DNA of 39,454 nucleotides, from the NCBI GenBank assembly GCA_903872185.1, contig CAIQJL010000337.1:1-39454 (forward strand), written 5' to 3'. Origin of the DNA: an uncultured Bacteroidota bacterium. GTDB lineage: Bacteria > Bacteroidota > Bacteroidia > Bacteroidales > GWA2-32-17. Shown in pieces: positions 1 through 6,927 of this stretch; within the stretch, counting starts at the first letter, position 1, and each line of letters starts with the position of its first letter. The notes beneath the pieces were generated by a model that ran no database searches, was not told the DNA's origin, and worked only from the letters and a program-made list of their open reading frames with translations. A program made the position numbers and the translations under genes.

Positions 1-549
1 CAATATAAAATTGATGGTTCTAAAATTATTCTTCATGATCAAAATGATCAAACTTTATCAAATGGGTTATATGTAGATTATATGCCTGATGCAAGTTTTG
101 GTTTATACCTATACTCGAGTAAATATTCCGTTGGCATAGCAGTTAACCAGCTTAATAACAATATTAAATTTAAGGAAGTTGACCAACTTGGAATAAACAA
201 AATAAAAAGCCATATTTTACTTTCAGGCTCTTATATTTATGCTATTAATTCCGACTTTGATATTGAACCTTCGTTAATGTTAAAATTTGTTTCTCCTGCC
301 CCATTACAGGCTGATATTAATTTAAAAGCAACATACAAAAAAATGGTTTGGCTTGGATTCTCATGGAGAACAAAAGATGCTCTTTCGATTATGGTTGGAT
401 ATAATTACAATGATTTATTATTATTTGGATATTCATATGACATTACAACCACTAACCTTAAAAATTATAGCTCTGGCACACACGAACTAATGATTGGCGT
501 TAGATTTAATAAATTTAAGCAATCACAAACAAGAGCAAAAATAGAATAG
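1..549 (+). CDS. PorP/SprF family type IX secretion outer-membrane protein, 3' part
   Basis: The reading frame is open from the first base of the window, so the gene starts upstream; 182 C-terminal residues are visible. Alternating aromatic and polar strands and a closing segment containing GTHELMIGVRF resemble the end of the PorP/SprF family, beta-barrel proteins about 300 residues long that work with the type IX secretion or gliding machinery. An internal ATG at 82 is not the true start, since the frame upstream of it reads as the same protein (GLYVDYMPDASFG). The stop is followed after one base by the DUF4296 gene, suggesting one transcript. Many Bacteroidota carry several PorP/SprF paralogues, and which one this is cannot be told here. 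Confidence 0.75.
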   Translation, partial: QYKIDGSKIILHDQNDQTLSNGLYVDYMPDASFGLYLYSSKYSVGIAVNQLNNNIKFKEVDQLGINKIKSHILLSGSYIYAINSDFDIEPSLMLKFVSPAPLQADINLKATYKKMVWLGFSWRTKDALSIMVGYNYNDLLLFGYSYDITTTNLKNYSSGTHELMIGVRFNKFKQSQTRAKIE

Positions 550-550
550 T

Positions 551-916
551 ATGCGATTTACTTTTTTCTTATTGGTTTTTCTCTCTGTTATTTCAACAAA
601 TTGCACAAACAACCAAAGTAAGGCAACAAATAGCTTACATAGAGATACAATGGTTCAAATAATTGCAGAGATGCATCTTGCCGACGCAATTTTAATTTCT
701 CCAAAAATTCAACAAAGTCCAAAAAAAATTAATTCGCAGAATTTATATCTCGAAATATTAAAAAAACATAATGTAACAAATAAACTTTTTGAAGACAACT
801 TGAAATACCTAAGCATTGATACCCCCCAATTTAAAACAGTTTACGAAGATGTTATTAAAAAACTTACCATAATGCAAGGAGACATTATGAGTATAGATAG
901 CACAAGCAAAAAATAA
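551..916 (+). CDS. DUF4296 domain lipoprotein
   Basis: The 121-residue product begins with a lipoprotein-type signal: a hydrophobic run ending in ISTNC, with Cys18 as the probable lipidated residue. The mature part contains MVQIIAEMHLADAIL, the helix that typifies the DUF4296 family of small Bacteroidota lipoproteins. The function of that family is unknown. The gene starts one base after the PorP/SprF stop and ends eight bases before the amidohydrolase, so the three are probably co-transcribed. Family assignment rests on the conserved helix and overall size; no role is proposed. Confidence 0.75.
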   Translation: MRFTFFLLVFLSVISTNCTNNQSKATNSLHRDTMVQIIAEMHLADAILISPKIQQSPKKINSQNLYLEILKKHNVTNKLFEDNLKYLSIDTPQFKTVYEDVIKKLTIMQGDIMSIDSTSKK

Positions 917-924
917 CTTTTAAT

Positions 925-2112
925 ATGCGAAATATTTCTGCTTCGTATATTTTTACAGGTAAAGGTAAATTTCTAAAAAATGGAATAATAAAACTTGACG
1001 ATAACAATATAATTATAGACGTTGTTGATACAAAAGGAGAAATTAAAGAGACTCCACAACTCGAACACTACAATGGAATTATTTGTCCGGGTTTTGTAAA
1101 TGCACATTGTCACCTCGAACTTTCATACATGAAAGGCATGTTCGAGAAATCTGAGAATATTACTGGATTTATTTCTCAAATGATTAAAAAAAGAGAAATT
1201 AATAAATCAAACTCTGAAGAATCCATATTGCTAGCAGATAACGATATGCAAAGAAATGGGATTATTGCCTGTGGTGATATATCTAATACCGAAAAGAGTT
1301 TTACTGTTAAAGCAAATAGCAAAATTAAATACTATAATTTTATTGAAGTTTTAGGTCTAAATGAAAATGATTCTAATAACATAATTAATAAAGCCAAAGA
1401 AATTGTACAGGCTGCTTTTAAAACTAATGCCGGCGATTCCTCAATCTCTCCCCACGCATCATATTCTTTATCATTAAAATTATTAAAAGCAGTAAAAGAA
1501 AATGCAGAAAAAACTAAGAGTATAATTTCATTCCATAATCAAGAATCAAAAGAAGAAGCCGGACTTTTTTCAAAAACTTCAAATAACTTAACTGACATTT
1601 TAAATAAAATTGGTTTAACAGAAAACAATTTTCCGAAAACAGATAAAAGTACTTTAGAAAGCTTAATAAATAATTTACCTCAACACAATAACATTTTATT
1701 AATTCATAATGTTTTTACCGAATCTAAAGACATAGAATTAGCTAATAAATATTTCAACCATCATTTTTGGGTTTTTTGTCCAAAATCAAATTTATTTATA
1801 AGTAACACTCTACCTAACATTTCACTTTTTATGCAGAGTATTGATAATATTTGCATTGGCACTGATAGTCTGTCAAGCAATAATACATTATCAATTCTTG
1901 AAGAAATAAAAGTAATTCAACATCATTTCCCTCAAATTTCCCTTGAACTTCTTTTACAATGGAGTACAATAAATGGGGCAAAAGCTTTAAAAATGGATAA
2001 AGTAATTGGCGATTTTGAAAAAGGAAAAAAGCCTGGTGTTAATTTAATTTACAATTTAGATTTATTAAATTTAAAATTAACAAATAACACCGCAATAAAA
2101 GTACTTGTTTAA
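925..2112 (+). CDS. Amidohydrolase-family metal-dependent deaminase
   Basis: This 395-residue protein has the layout of the amidohydrolase superfamily (chlorohydrolase/TRZ or aminodeoxyfutalosine deaminase branch). Visible metal and catalytic motifs, in order, are NAHCHLE (His61, His63), SPHASYS (about 175-181), FHNQES with His204 and Glu208, IHN with His261, and GTDS with Asp314. The N-terminal 55 residues form the small beta domain that flanks the barrel in this family. Enzymes of this branch deaminate purine-like or triazine-like substrates, and one group acts in the futalosine route to menaquinone. No other mqn gene is in view, so the substrate is left open. It is the last gene of the + strand group and converges on the metallopeptidase with a one-base gap. 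Confidence 0.8.
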   Translation: MRNISASYIFTGKGKFLKNGIIKLDDNNIIIDVVDTKGEIKETPQLEHYNGIICPGFVNAHCHLELSYMKGMFEKSENITGFISQMIKKREINKSNSEESILLADNDMQRNGIIACGDISNTEKSFTVKANSKIKYYNFIEVLGLNENDSNNIINKAKEIVQAAFKTNAGDSSISPHASYSLSLKLLKAVKENAEKTKSIISFHNQESKEEAGLFSKTSNNLTDILNKIGLTENNFPKTDKSTLESLINNLPQHNNILLIHNVFTESKDIELANKYFNHHFWVFCPKSNLFISNTLPNISLFMQSIDNICIGTDSLSSNNTLSILEEIKVIQHHFPQISLELLLQWSTINGAKALKMDKVIGDFEKGKKPGVNLIYNLDLLNLKLTNNTAIKVLV

Positions 2113-2113
2113 T

Positions 2114-2794
2114 TTAATCTCTCCTACCGTTAAAAATTGCAATATAATATAACAACGTTGCTAATGAAGCTAATGCTGCTACAACATAAGTATAGGCGGC
2201 CCATTTTAATGCGTCTTTTGCTTTTGGATAAGTTGTAGAATTTGTAACCCCACTATTTGTTAGCCAAACCAAAGCACGCCTACTTGCATTTATTTCAACA
2301 GGAAGTGTAATAAAGCTAAATAGAGTTGTTAATGCAAATAACACTATTCCACCTAAAAGGAGATAGGGAAAACTCTGCAAAGCTAGAATACCTCCCAAAA
2401 GTATCCACTGAACCCATTTTGACGAAAAACTAACAATGGGCACTAATGCAGTTCGTACCTTCAAAAAAGAATATGCATCTGCATGCTGAATTGCGTGACC
2501 ACATTCATGTGCAGCTACAGCAGCGGCAGCTACATTCCTTCCATTATAAACTTCAGGACTAAGATTTACTGTTTTCTCTACTGGATTATAGTGATCAGTT
2601 AAAGATCCTGGTACCGAAATAACTCTTACATCAAGTATGATGTTTTCTCTAAGCATTCTTTCAGCTACTTCTTTACCACTCAAAGAATTGTTTACAGGAA
2701 TTTGAGAATAAGCTTTAAATTTCGATTTCAATCGCATTCCTATCAGCCAGCTGATAAGCATAAACACACCAAAAATAATCCAAATAGTAGGCAT
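2114..2794 (-). CDS. YugP-type zinc metallopeptidase, membrane protein
   Basis: The 226-residue protein has an N-terminal membrane helix (about 4-20), a zinc-binding HECGH at 96-100 in the context AAHECGHAIQHA, and at least two further hydrophobic helices (about 125-160 and 195-220). This is the pattern of the YugP/DUF2223 family of neutral zinc metallopeptidases. The metal-binding motif is intact, so the protein is probably active, but its substrate is not known. It lies alone on the minus strand, convergent with the amidohydrolase. A hairpin that looks like a terminator for the small peptide gene lies about 95 bases upstream. Confidence 0.85.
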   Translation of the reverse strand: MPTIWIIFGVFMLISWLIGMRLKSKFKAYSQIPVNNSLSGKEVAERMLRENIILDVRVISVPGSLTDHYNPVEKTVNLSPEVYNGRNVAAAAVAAHECGHAIQHADAYSFLKVRTALVPIVSFSSKWVQWILLGGILALQSFPYLLLGGIVLFALTTLFSFITLPVEINASRRALVWLTNSGVTNSTTYPKAKDALKWAAYTYVVAALASLATLLYYIAIFNGRRD

Positions 2795-2889
2795 AATAAT
2801 TTAATTTTTTAATAGAACTTTATTTCAAACTATTTGCCAATTTTAATTAGTGACTAAATGGCAGTATTATAATGTATCTGTAAAATTAA

Positions 2890-2919
2890 AAAGACCGCCC
2901 TTAAATAATGACGGTCTTT
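2890..2919 (-). terminator. Rho-independent terminator for the small membrane-peptide gene
   Basis: AAAGACCG at 2890-2897 pairs with CGGTCTTT at 2912-2919, an 8-bp stem. Read on the minus strand the stem is followed by a T-rich run, while on the plus strand it is followed by a mixed sequence. This fits a terminator for the minus-strand peptide ending at 2998, separating it from the metallopeptidase gene. Confidence 0.6.
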
Positions 2920-2997
2920 AACTTTAAAACTTAGAAAAATATCTGGCTGTACTAATAAGACTAAAAAAATGTAAAATGGTTGCCTAACAAAACACCC

Positions 2998-3102
2998 CTA
3001 AAACATGTTCTGCAACATTGAAATAAGTAAAAATGCCAATAAAGCAGAAATAACAATAACTGCTGAAGGCAAAATAACTTTTCTAACAAATATTGTATTC
3101 AT
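2998..3102 (-). CDS. Small single-pass membrane peptide, 34 residues
   Basis: A minus-strand frame begins with ATG at 3102 and ends with TAG at 2998, encoding 34 residues. The start reads MNTIFVRKVILP, followed by an uninterrupted hydrophobic stretch of about 20 residues (VIVISALLAFLLI) and a short tail ending in QNMF. Basic residues before the helix suggest the N-terminus stays in the cytoplasm. The sequence before the ATG is A-rich, as is common upstream of Bacteroidota starts, and a terminator-like hairpin lies 78 bases past the stop. I recognise no family, and expression is inferred only from this layout. Confidence 0.45.
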   Translation of the reverse strand: MNTIFVRKVILPSAVIVISALLAFLLISMLQNMF

Positions 3103-3318
3103 GTTTTTTTTATTTTTTATCTCATCTACATAAAATTTGCTATAAATAATCATAAGATTTTTAAAATGATTTCTACAACAACTATTTTATATTTTTAAAA
3201 TTTAGTTTCAATATATAGACATATAAGTAAAACTAAAGGTTGCCTAGGAATATTGCAAAACTGCTCAATAACAGTTATCTTAAGATTTATTAAGAAACAT
3301 CCTATTTTAAAAAATATA

Positions 3319-3349
3319 TTTAGAAATACCAGTAATATCTTTATTTTTG
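3319..3349 (+). promoter_or_regulatory. Candidate promoter for the 3373 lipoprotein
   Basis: TATTTTTG at 3342-3349 matches the Bacteroidota -7 consensus TAnnTTTG. A weak -33 element, TTTA at 3319-3322, lies 19 bases upstream. Transcription would begin near 3356, giving a leader of about 17 bases before the ATG at 3373. The element supports the inner ATG over the longer frame, whose ATG at 3253 lies upstream of this promoter. Confidence 0.4.
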
Positions 3350-3372
3350 TAAAAAAAATAAAACAAAATATT

Positions 3373-3981
3373 ATGAAAAACATTTTTTACTTATTTGCAA
3401 TTATTTCAGCTCTGTCATTTACATACTCTTGTGACAATAAGGGGAATGGCGAAAATGCTGGAAAAGACAGTTTGGCTTTTGCTTCACAGGTAACAACAGT
3501 AGATACATTTTTAGCTACTCCTGAAAAATGGGCTTTTAATAAAATTACTATTACTGGAACTGTTTCTCATGTTTGCCGCCATAGTGGTAAAAAATTATTC
3601 TTATTTGGTACCGATGCCAATAATACAGTTAAAGTAAATGCTGGTACTGAAGTTACTGGTTTTGATGTAGCACTTGAAGGTAGTGATGTTGAAATCACGG
3701 GTAATGTTATTGAAGATTCAAGAATTGACGAGCAATATTTAAATGACTGGGAGAAAGAAGTAAAAACAGCTGTTGATGATGGGTCTATTAAAGTTTGTAC
3801 AGCAGACGGAAAAGCACTTACCGGACAAGGAAAGAAAACAGAGATAAAAGCAGATAGCACAGCAGTTGTTGATCCATATGCTGACATTAAAGAAATGCGT
3901 AAAAAACTTGCAGAAAGCGGAAAAACTTATATTGCTGTATATTCAATTGATTGCTTGACATTAAAAGAAATTAAAAAATAG
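3373..3981 (+). CDS. Lipoprotein with an OB-fold-like domain
   Basis: I place the start at 3373, because translation from there gives MKNIFYLF followed by a hydrophobic run ending in FTYSC, a lipoprotein signal with Cys20. The frame is open back to 3253, but the extra 40 residues are basic and unlike a signal sequence. The 202-residue product has a central segment of alternating beta strands with ITITGTVSHVCRHSGKKLFLFG and VEITGNVIED, resembling the tRNA_anti-like OB-fold lipoproteins of Bacteroidota. The C-R-H segment holds a Cys and two His and might bind a metal or ligand, which is speculation. A terminator follows, then a PepSY-type gene on the same strand. Exact function unknown. Confidence 0.75.
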   Translation: MKNIFYLFAIISALSFTYSCDNKGNGENAGKDSLAFASQVTTVDTFLATPEKWAFNKITITGTVSHVCRHSGKKLFLFGTDANNTVKVNAGTEVTGFDVALEGSDVEITGNVIEDSRIDEQYLNDWEKEVKTAVDDGSIKVCTADGKALTGQGKKTEIKADSTAVVDPYADIKEMRKKLAESGKTYIAVYSIDCLTLKEIKK

Positions 3982-4006
3982 TATTTTAAACTTTTCTTAA
4001 TTTAAG

Positions 4007-4036
4007 AGGTCAATGCAATCCGTATTGACCTTTTTT
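4007..4036 (+). terminator. Rho-independent terminator after the OB-fold-like lipoprotein gene
   Basis: AGGTCAAT at 4007-4014 pairs with ATTGACCT at 4024-4031 across a nine-base loop and is followed directly by five further T residues. It lies between the lipoprotein stop at 3981 and the next ATG at 4050, so some or all transcription should stop before the PepSY-type gene. Confidence 0.75.
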
Positions 4037-4049
4037 AATCTATTTTTTT

Positions 4050-4622
4050 ATGACAAGTAACGCAACAAAAGTTTTTAGAAAGTGGAACAGAATTATTCAC
4101 CGTGATTTTGGATATTTCTTTTTTGGTATAACTGTTATTTATTGCATTTCAGGAATTGCAGTAAACCATAAGGCAAACTGGAATCCAAATTATAACATAA
4201 CTCAAAAAACTTTTAAAGTTGAGCATATGTTACCTAAGGAATATATCGATGAAGCTTTTGTGCTAGGAGTTTTAAAAACATTAGGCGAAGAAGAAAATTA
4301 CAAGAAATTTTATTTCCCATCCGATAATGAATTAAGAATTTTTTTAAAAAATACCAGCTCAGCTACAATTAACATTGAGAAAAAAACTGGATATATTGAG
4401 ACTTTAAAAAAACGGCCATTCTTTTATGAGTTTAACTTTTTACACTATAATCCAGGAAAATGGTGGGTTTGGTTTTCAGATATTTTTTGTGTTGCATTAA
4501 TTCTAATTGCAATTTCGGGATTGTTAATAATAAGCCAAGGCTCTAACAGCCTTTTAAGAAGAGGTATTTGGTTTGTAATAGGTGGTCTTATTATTCCTAT
4601 TTTGGCAATATTTTTATTGTAA
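4050..4622 (+). CDS. PepSY-associated transmembrane protein
   Basis: The 190-residue protein opens with KWNRIIHRDFGYFFFGITVIYCISG, whose Arg/His-rich start followed by a membrane helix is typical of PepSY-associated TM proteins. A periplasmic segment of about 90 residues follows, then two more hydrophobic helices (about 143-163 and 170-190), with YNPGKWWVWFSDIFC at the membrane border. Relatives are often tied to iron or haem uptake or to membrane redox chemistry, but no such partner lies here. The gene is downstream of a terminator and just before a long non-coding gap, so it may have its own weak promoter. Confidence 0.7.
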   Translation: MTSNATKVFRKWNRIIHRDFGYFFFGITVIYCISGIAVNHKANWNPNYNITQKTFKVEHMLPKEYIDEAFVLGVLKTLGEEENYKKFYFPSDNELRIFLKNTSSATINIEKKTGYIETLKKRPFFYEFNFLHYNPGKWWVWFSDIFCVALILIAISGLLIISQGSNSLLRRGIWFVIGGLIIPILAIFLL

Positions 4623-4802
4623 TTTCCATGGTCTGTGACGCAAAAACCATGTATTAATTCCAATTAAAATCATAGTTGCACAAGTGGATATAGTGCCCAA
4701 TTTCTGTGTCACAGATTCTCCTGAAAGGGATTCTCTGCAAACATTTCATCATAAATATTCTGCTAAATAGTAGGAGATAACACCAAATACATTTATATAA
4801 TA

Positions 4803-4858
4803 GTCCCGTTTTTTATTCATCTCCCTACCCTCTTCAAAAAAACGGGACAATAGGTAGG
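4803..4858. repeat. Interlocking inverted repeats in a non-coding gap
   Basis: GTCCCGTTTTTT at 4803-4814 is perfectly complementary to AAAAAACGGGAC at 4837-4848, a 12-bp stem with a 22-base loop. Inside the loop, CCTACC at 4824-4829 is complementary to GGTAGG at 4853-4858, just past the stem, the arrangement of a pseudoknot. The gap 4623-4993 has no credible coding frame. Besides this structure it holds a short CTGTG-T-CACAG palindrome at 4704-4714, the GC-rich palindrome at 4867-4882 and the terminator at 4948-4974. The repeats might belong to a structured RNA, a mobile-element remnant or a terminator-like structure. Confidence 0.5.
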
Positions 4859-4866
4859 ATTATTTT

Positions 4867-4882
4867 ATCCGCCGCGGCGGAT
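4867..4882. repeat. GC-rich perfect 16-bp palindrome
   Basis: ATCCGCCGCGGCGGAT is a perfect palindrome, and its all-GC core stands out in an intergenic stretch that is otherwise strongly AT-rich. It looks like an inserted short repeat of the kind scattered between genes, or a protein-binding site. Only one copy is present in this window. Confidence 0.55.
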
Positions 4883-4947
4883 TATAGTTGGGATAACTGT
4901 TAGAGATAACCCCTACAGAAGCGATAAAAATAATTTTTTTACAAAAA

Positions 4948-4974
4948 AAATCCCCAAGCAATGCTTGAGGATTT
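4948..4974 (-). terminator. Terminator of the type IX cargo gene, symmetric stem
   Basis: AAATCCCCAAGC at 4948-4959 pairs with GCTTGAGGATTT at 4963-4974, with one mismatch and a three-base loop. A long A run precedes it and a T run follows it, so it could act in both directions. It lies 20 bases past the stop of the minus-strand cargo gene, its most likely user. Confidence 0.75.
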
Positions 4975-4993
4975 TTTTAGAATGTTATAATTA

Positions 4994-6793
4994 TTATCTA
5001 ACAATATTAATTTTTTCTGTAATAGTTTTGTCAGCAGTAACAACTTTCACAAGATAAGAACCTTGAGCAAGTTTTGTAACATCAATTACATTCTCATTAT
5101 TATATGAAGCAACAACTTGACCAGATAGATTATAAATATCTACACTGATAGCTTTTTTATTCATAACATAAAGAGTATTACTAACTGGATTAGGATAAAC
5201 AAATAAATCTTTTGATAATAAATTGCTATTAATACCAGTAGCTCTGTCAATTACTAAACCTACGATAGGAACAGTACCTGTTACATAATACCAACCCCAA
5301 GCACCAGAAACTTTTAAATAAGCTGCACCACCAACACCAGCATCACCTGCGAAAGTATTATCTGCACCAATTTTAATAGTATCACGAGGAGCTGTAGTTA
5401 CATTTAAATTAAGTTGAACTGCTGCTGTTAAAACTGCAGGAACTGTAGGAATTGTATAGAAAGATGTAAATGGAAGAGCTGCAATTTCTGGTAATCCAGA
5501 TGGTGTGTAAGCAGCTGTTTGTGCAACAACTGTACGTGCACCAGTAGTTAAATCTTGATTATATAATTTACCTGTTACTGTACCTGTTCCGTTTGCACCA
5601 TAAATTAACACAAAAAGTGTATCAATTTTGTCAGCATTTAAGAAATGATAATTACAACCATATTCCATACCTGTAATTGCAGGAGCACCTGTACCAAAAC
5701 TATAAGAAGTTAATAAGCTTGTTAAATTTGTGCTTCTAGCATACATTGAAGGATCTGTACTGAAATATATTGAGTCACCAGCGTTATTAGCAGGAACTTC
5801 ATCAGTTTGTGTTTGAGTAGCCCACATTTTAAAACCATAATCTTTAGCATTTACATTATCTAAAGTAGCAACATAAATCATTGTATCAATTTGAGCAGCT
5901 GGTTGTGATGGAATAATTGTTGTTCCAGTAATTGCGTTAGTAGCATCAGTAGCATGTAAGGTTACGTTTGTTTGAGCTGCTGAACCATTGTTTACAACTG
6001 CACCACATAAATTAACATCACCTGCTTGTGTTAAAGGAGTAAGTTCATAATAACTCATTCCAGAGAAATCAGCATATGTGCTTAGAACTTGAATATCATT
6101 TACTGCTGTTACGATATCAGCTTCTGGACCAGTAACATCATCAATACCAACACCCATTCCGCCGTAATCAGAAACACCTCTTAATCTAACCATTACAGTA
6201 GCACCATTATAAGCAGCTAAGCTAGCAGTTTGAGTTACCCAACCAGAACTTGTTACATTATAATTTGGTAAAGTAGCAAGTACGTTAGTTGTACTTGTTG
6301 TCCATGTAGTACCACCATTAGTAGAAAATTCAATAAAAATTTTAGGTCCGCCAGCTAAATAAGTTGTATTTAACAAGTAGCAATTTACTTTATAAGAAAA
6401 AGTATTACTTGCTGCTGTTGGATGTAAAACAGGAGTTACTAAAGAAGCAACTGCCAAATCAGCTAAATTAAAACAATCAAAATAAGCGAAATGTCCATTA
6501 GGTGTACCATTAGCTTCGTATTGATTAATTGAAGCATTACCGCTATTAAACCAAGCACTTGCTACTCCTGATACTGACCAAGAAGCTGGTGGAAAAGAAA
6601 TAACATCAAAATTTTGATTTAATGTAGCATTGATGTCTTTAGACTGTGATAATACGTTTGAAACAGCAGGTTTTACGCTATTTGAAATAGCTACAGGAAC
6701 TGACTGTTTTTTAAAAGTATGCATCTGCAATGATTGTGCAGAAGCTCCGCCTGCTATAATAACTGCAAGCAATAAGGTGTAGATTTTTTTCAT
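4994..6793 (-). CDS. Type IX secretion cargo protein with choice-of-anchor-type domain and C-terminal sorting domain
   Basis: The start is placed at 6793, where MKKIYTLLLAVIIAGGASAQ forms a normal signal peptide; the longer frame from 6880 adds 29 residues unlike a leader. The product has 599 residues. After the signal, about residues 45-220 contain FPPASWSV, SYKVNCY, FSTNGGTTW and a closing GIDDV, the pattern of a choice-of-anchor J-type beta-sandwich. The middle is rich in Ala, Thr and Asn. The last 75 residues start with LFVYPNPVSNTLYV and end in KINIVR, a type A sorting domain recognised by the type IX system. The protein should be exported and then released or held at the cell surface. 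SprA, encoded near 28.7 kb, belongs to that same export machine. Confidence 0.85.
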   Translation of the reverse strand: MKKIYTLLLAVIIAGGASAQSLQMHTFKKQSVPVAISNSVKPAVSNVLSQSKDINATLNQNFDVISFPPASWSVSGVASAWFNSGNASINQYEANGTPNGHFAYFDCFNLADLAVASLVTPVLHPTAASNTFSYKVNCYLLNTTYLAGGPKIFIEFSTNGGTTWTTSTTNVLATLPNYNVTSSGWVTQTASLAAYNGATVMVRLRGVSDYGGMGVGIDDVTGPEADIVTAVNDIQVLSTYADFSGMSYYELTPLTQAGDVNLCGAVVNNGSAAQTNVTLHATDATNAITGTTIIPSQPAAQIDTMIYVATLDNVNAKDYGFKMWATQTQTDEVPANNAGDSIYFSTDPSMYARSTNLTSLLTSYSFGTGAPAITGMEYGCNYHFLNADKIDTLFVLIYGANGTGTVTGKLYNQDLTTGARTVVAQTAAYTPSGLPEIAALPFTSFYTIPTVPAVLTAAVQLNLNVTTAPRDTIKIGADNTFAGDAGVGGAAYLKVSGAWGWYYVTGTVPIVGLVIDRATGINSNLLSKDLFVYPNPVSNTLYVMNKKAISVDIYNLSGQVVASYNNENVIDVTKLAQGSYLVKVVTADKTITEKINIVR

Positions 6794-6828
6794 AATTACT
6801 TTTTTTTGGTTAAACATAAATTTTGGTT

Positions 6829-6836
6829 CAAAATTA
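6829..6836 (-). promoter_or_regulatory. Candidate -7 element for the type IX cargo gene
   Basis: Read on the minus strand this is TAATTTTG, matching TAnnTTTG. It would place the transcript start near 6822 and leave a leader of about 29 bases before the chosen ATG at 6793. No convincing -33 element is visible. The site supports the shorter start, as the alternative ATG at 6880 lies upstream of it. Confidence 0.35.
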
Positions 6837-6927
6837 AATAAAATTTCGAATAAGACTATAACTTTTATATAAGGTTGCACAATCTATTTTAACAAAATCT
6901 TCATTATATGCCTTAAAACATACTTCT

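Noticed and set aside
3253-3372. Longer N-terminus for the OB-fold-like lipoprotein
   Set aside because: The extra 40 residues precede a perfect lipoprotein signal and lie mostly upstream of the likely promoter.
4445-4663. Minus-strand frame of 72 codons
   Set aside because: It lies antiparallel to the PepSY-type gene and runs only slightly into the gap; no signal, motif or neighbour supports it.
4994-6793. Adhesin or mobile-element protein reading of the cargo gene
   Set aside because: Ala/Thr-rich composition suggested repeats, but no tandem units were seen and the C-terminus is an ordinary type IX sorting domain.
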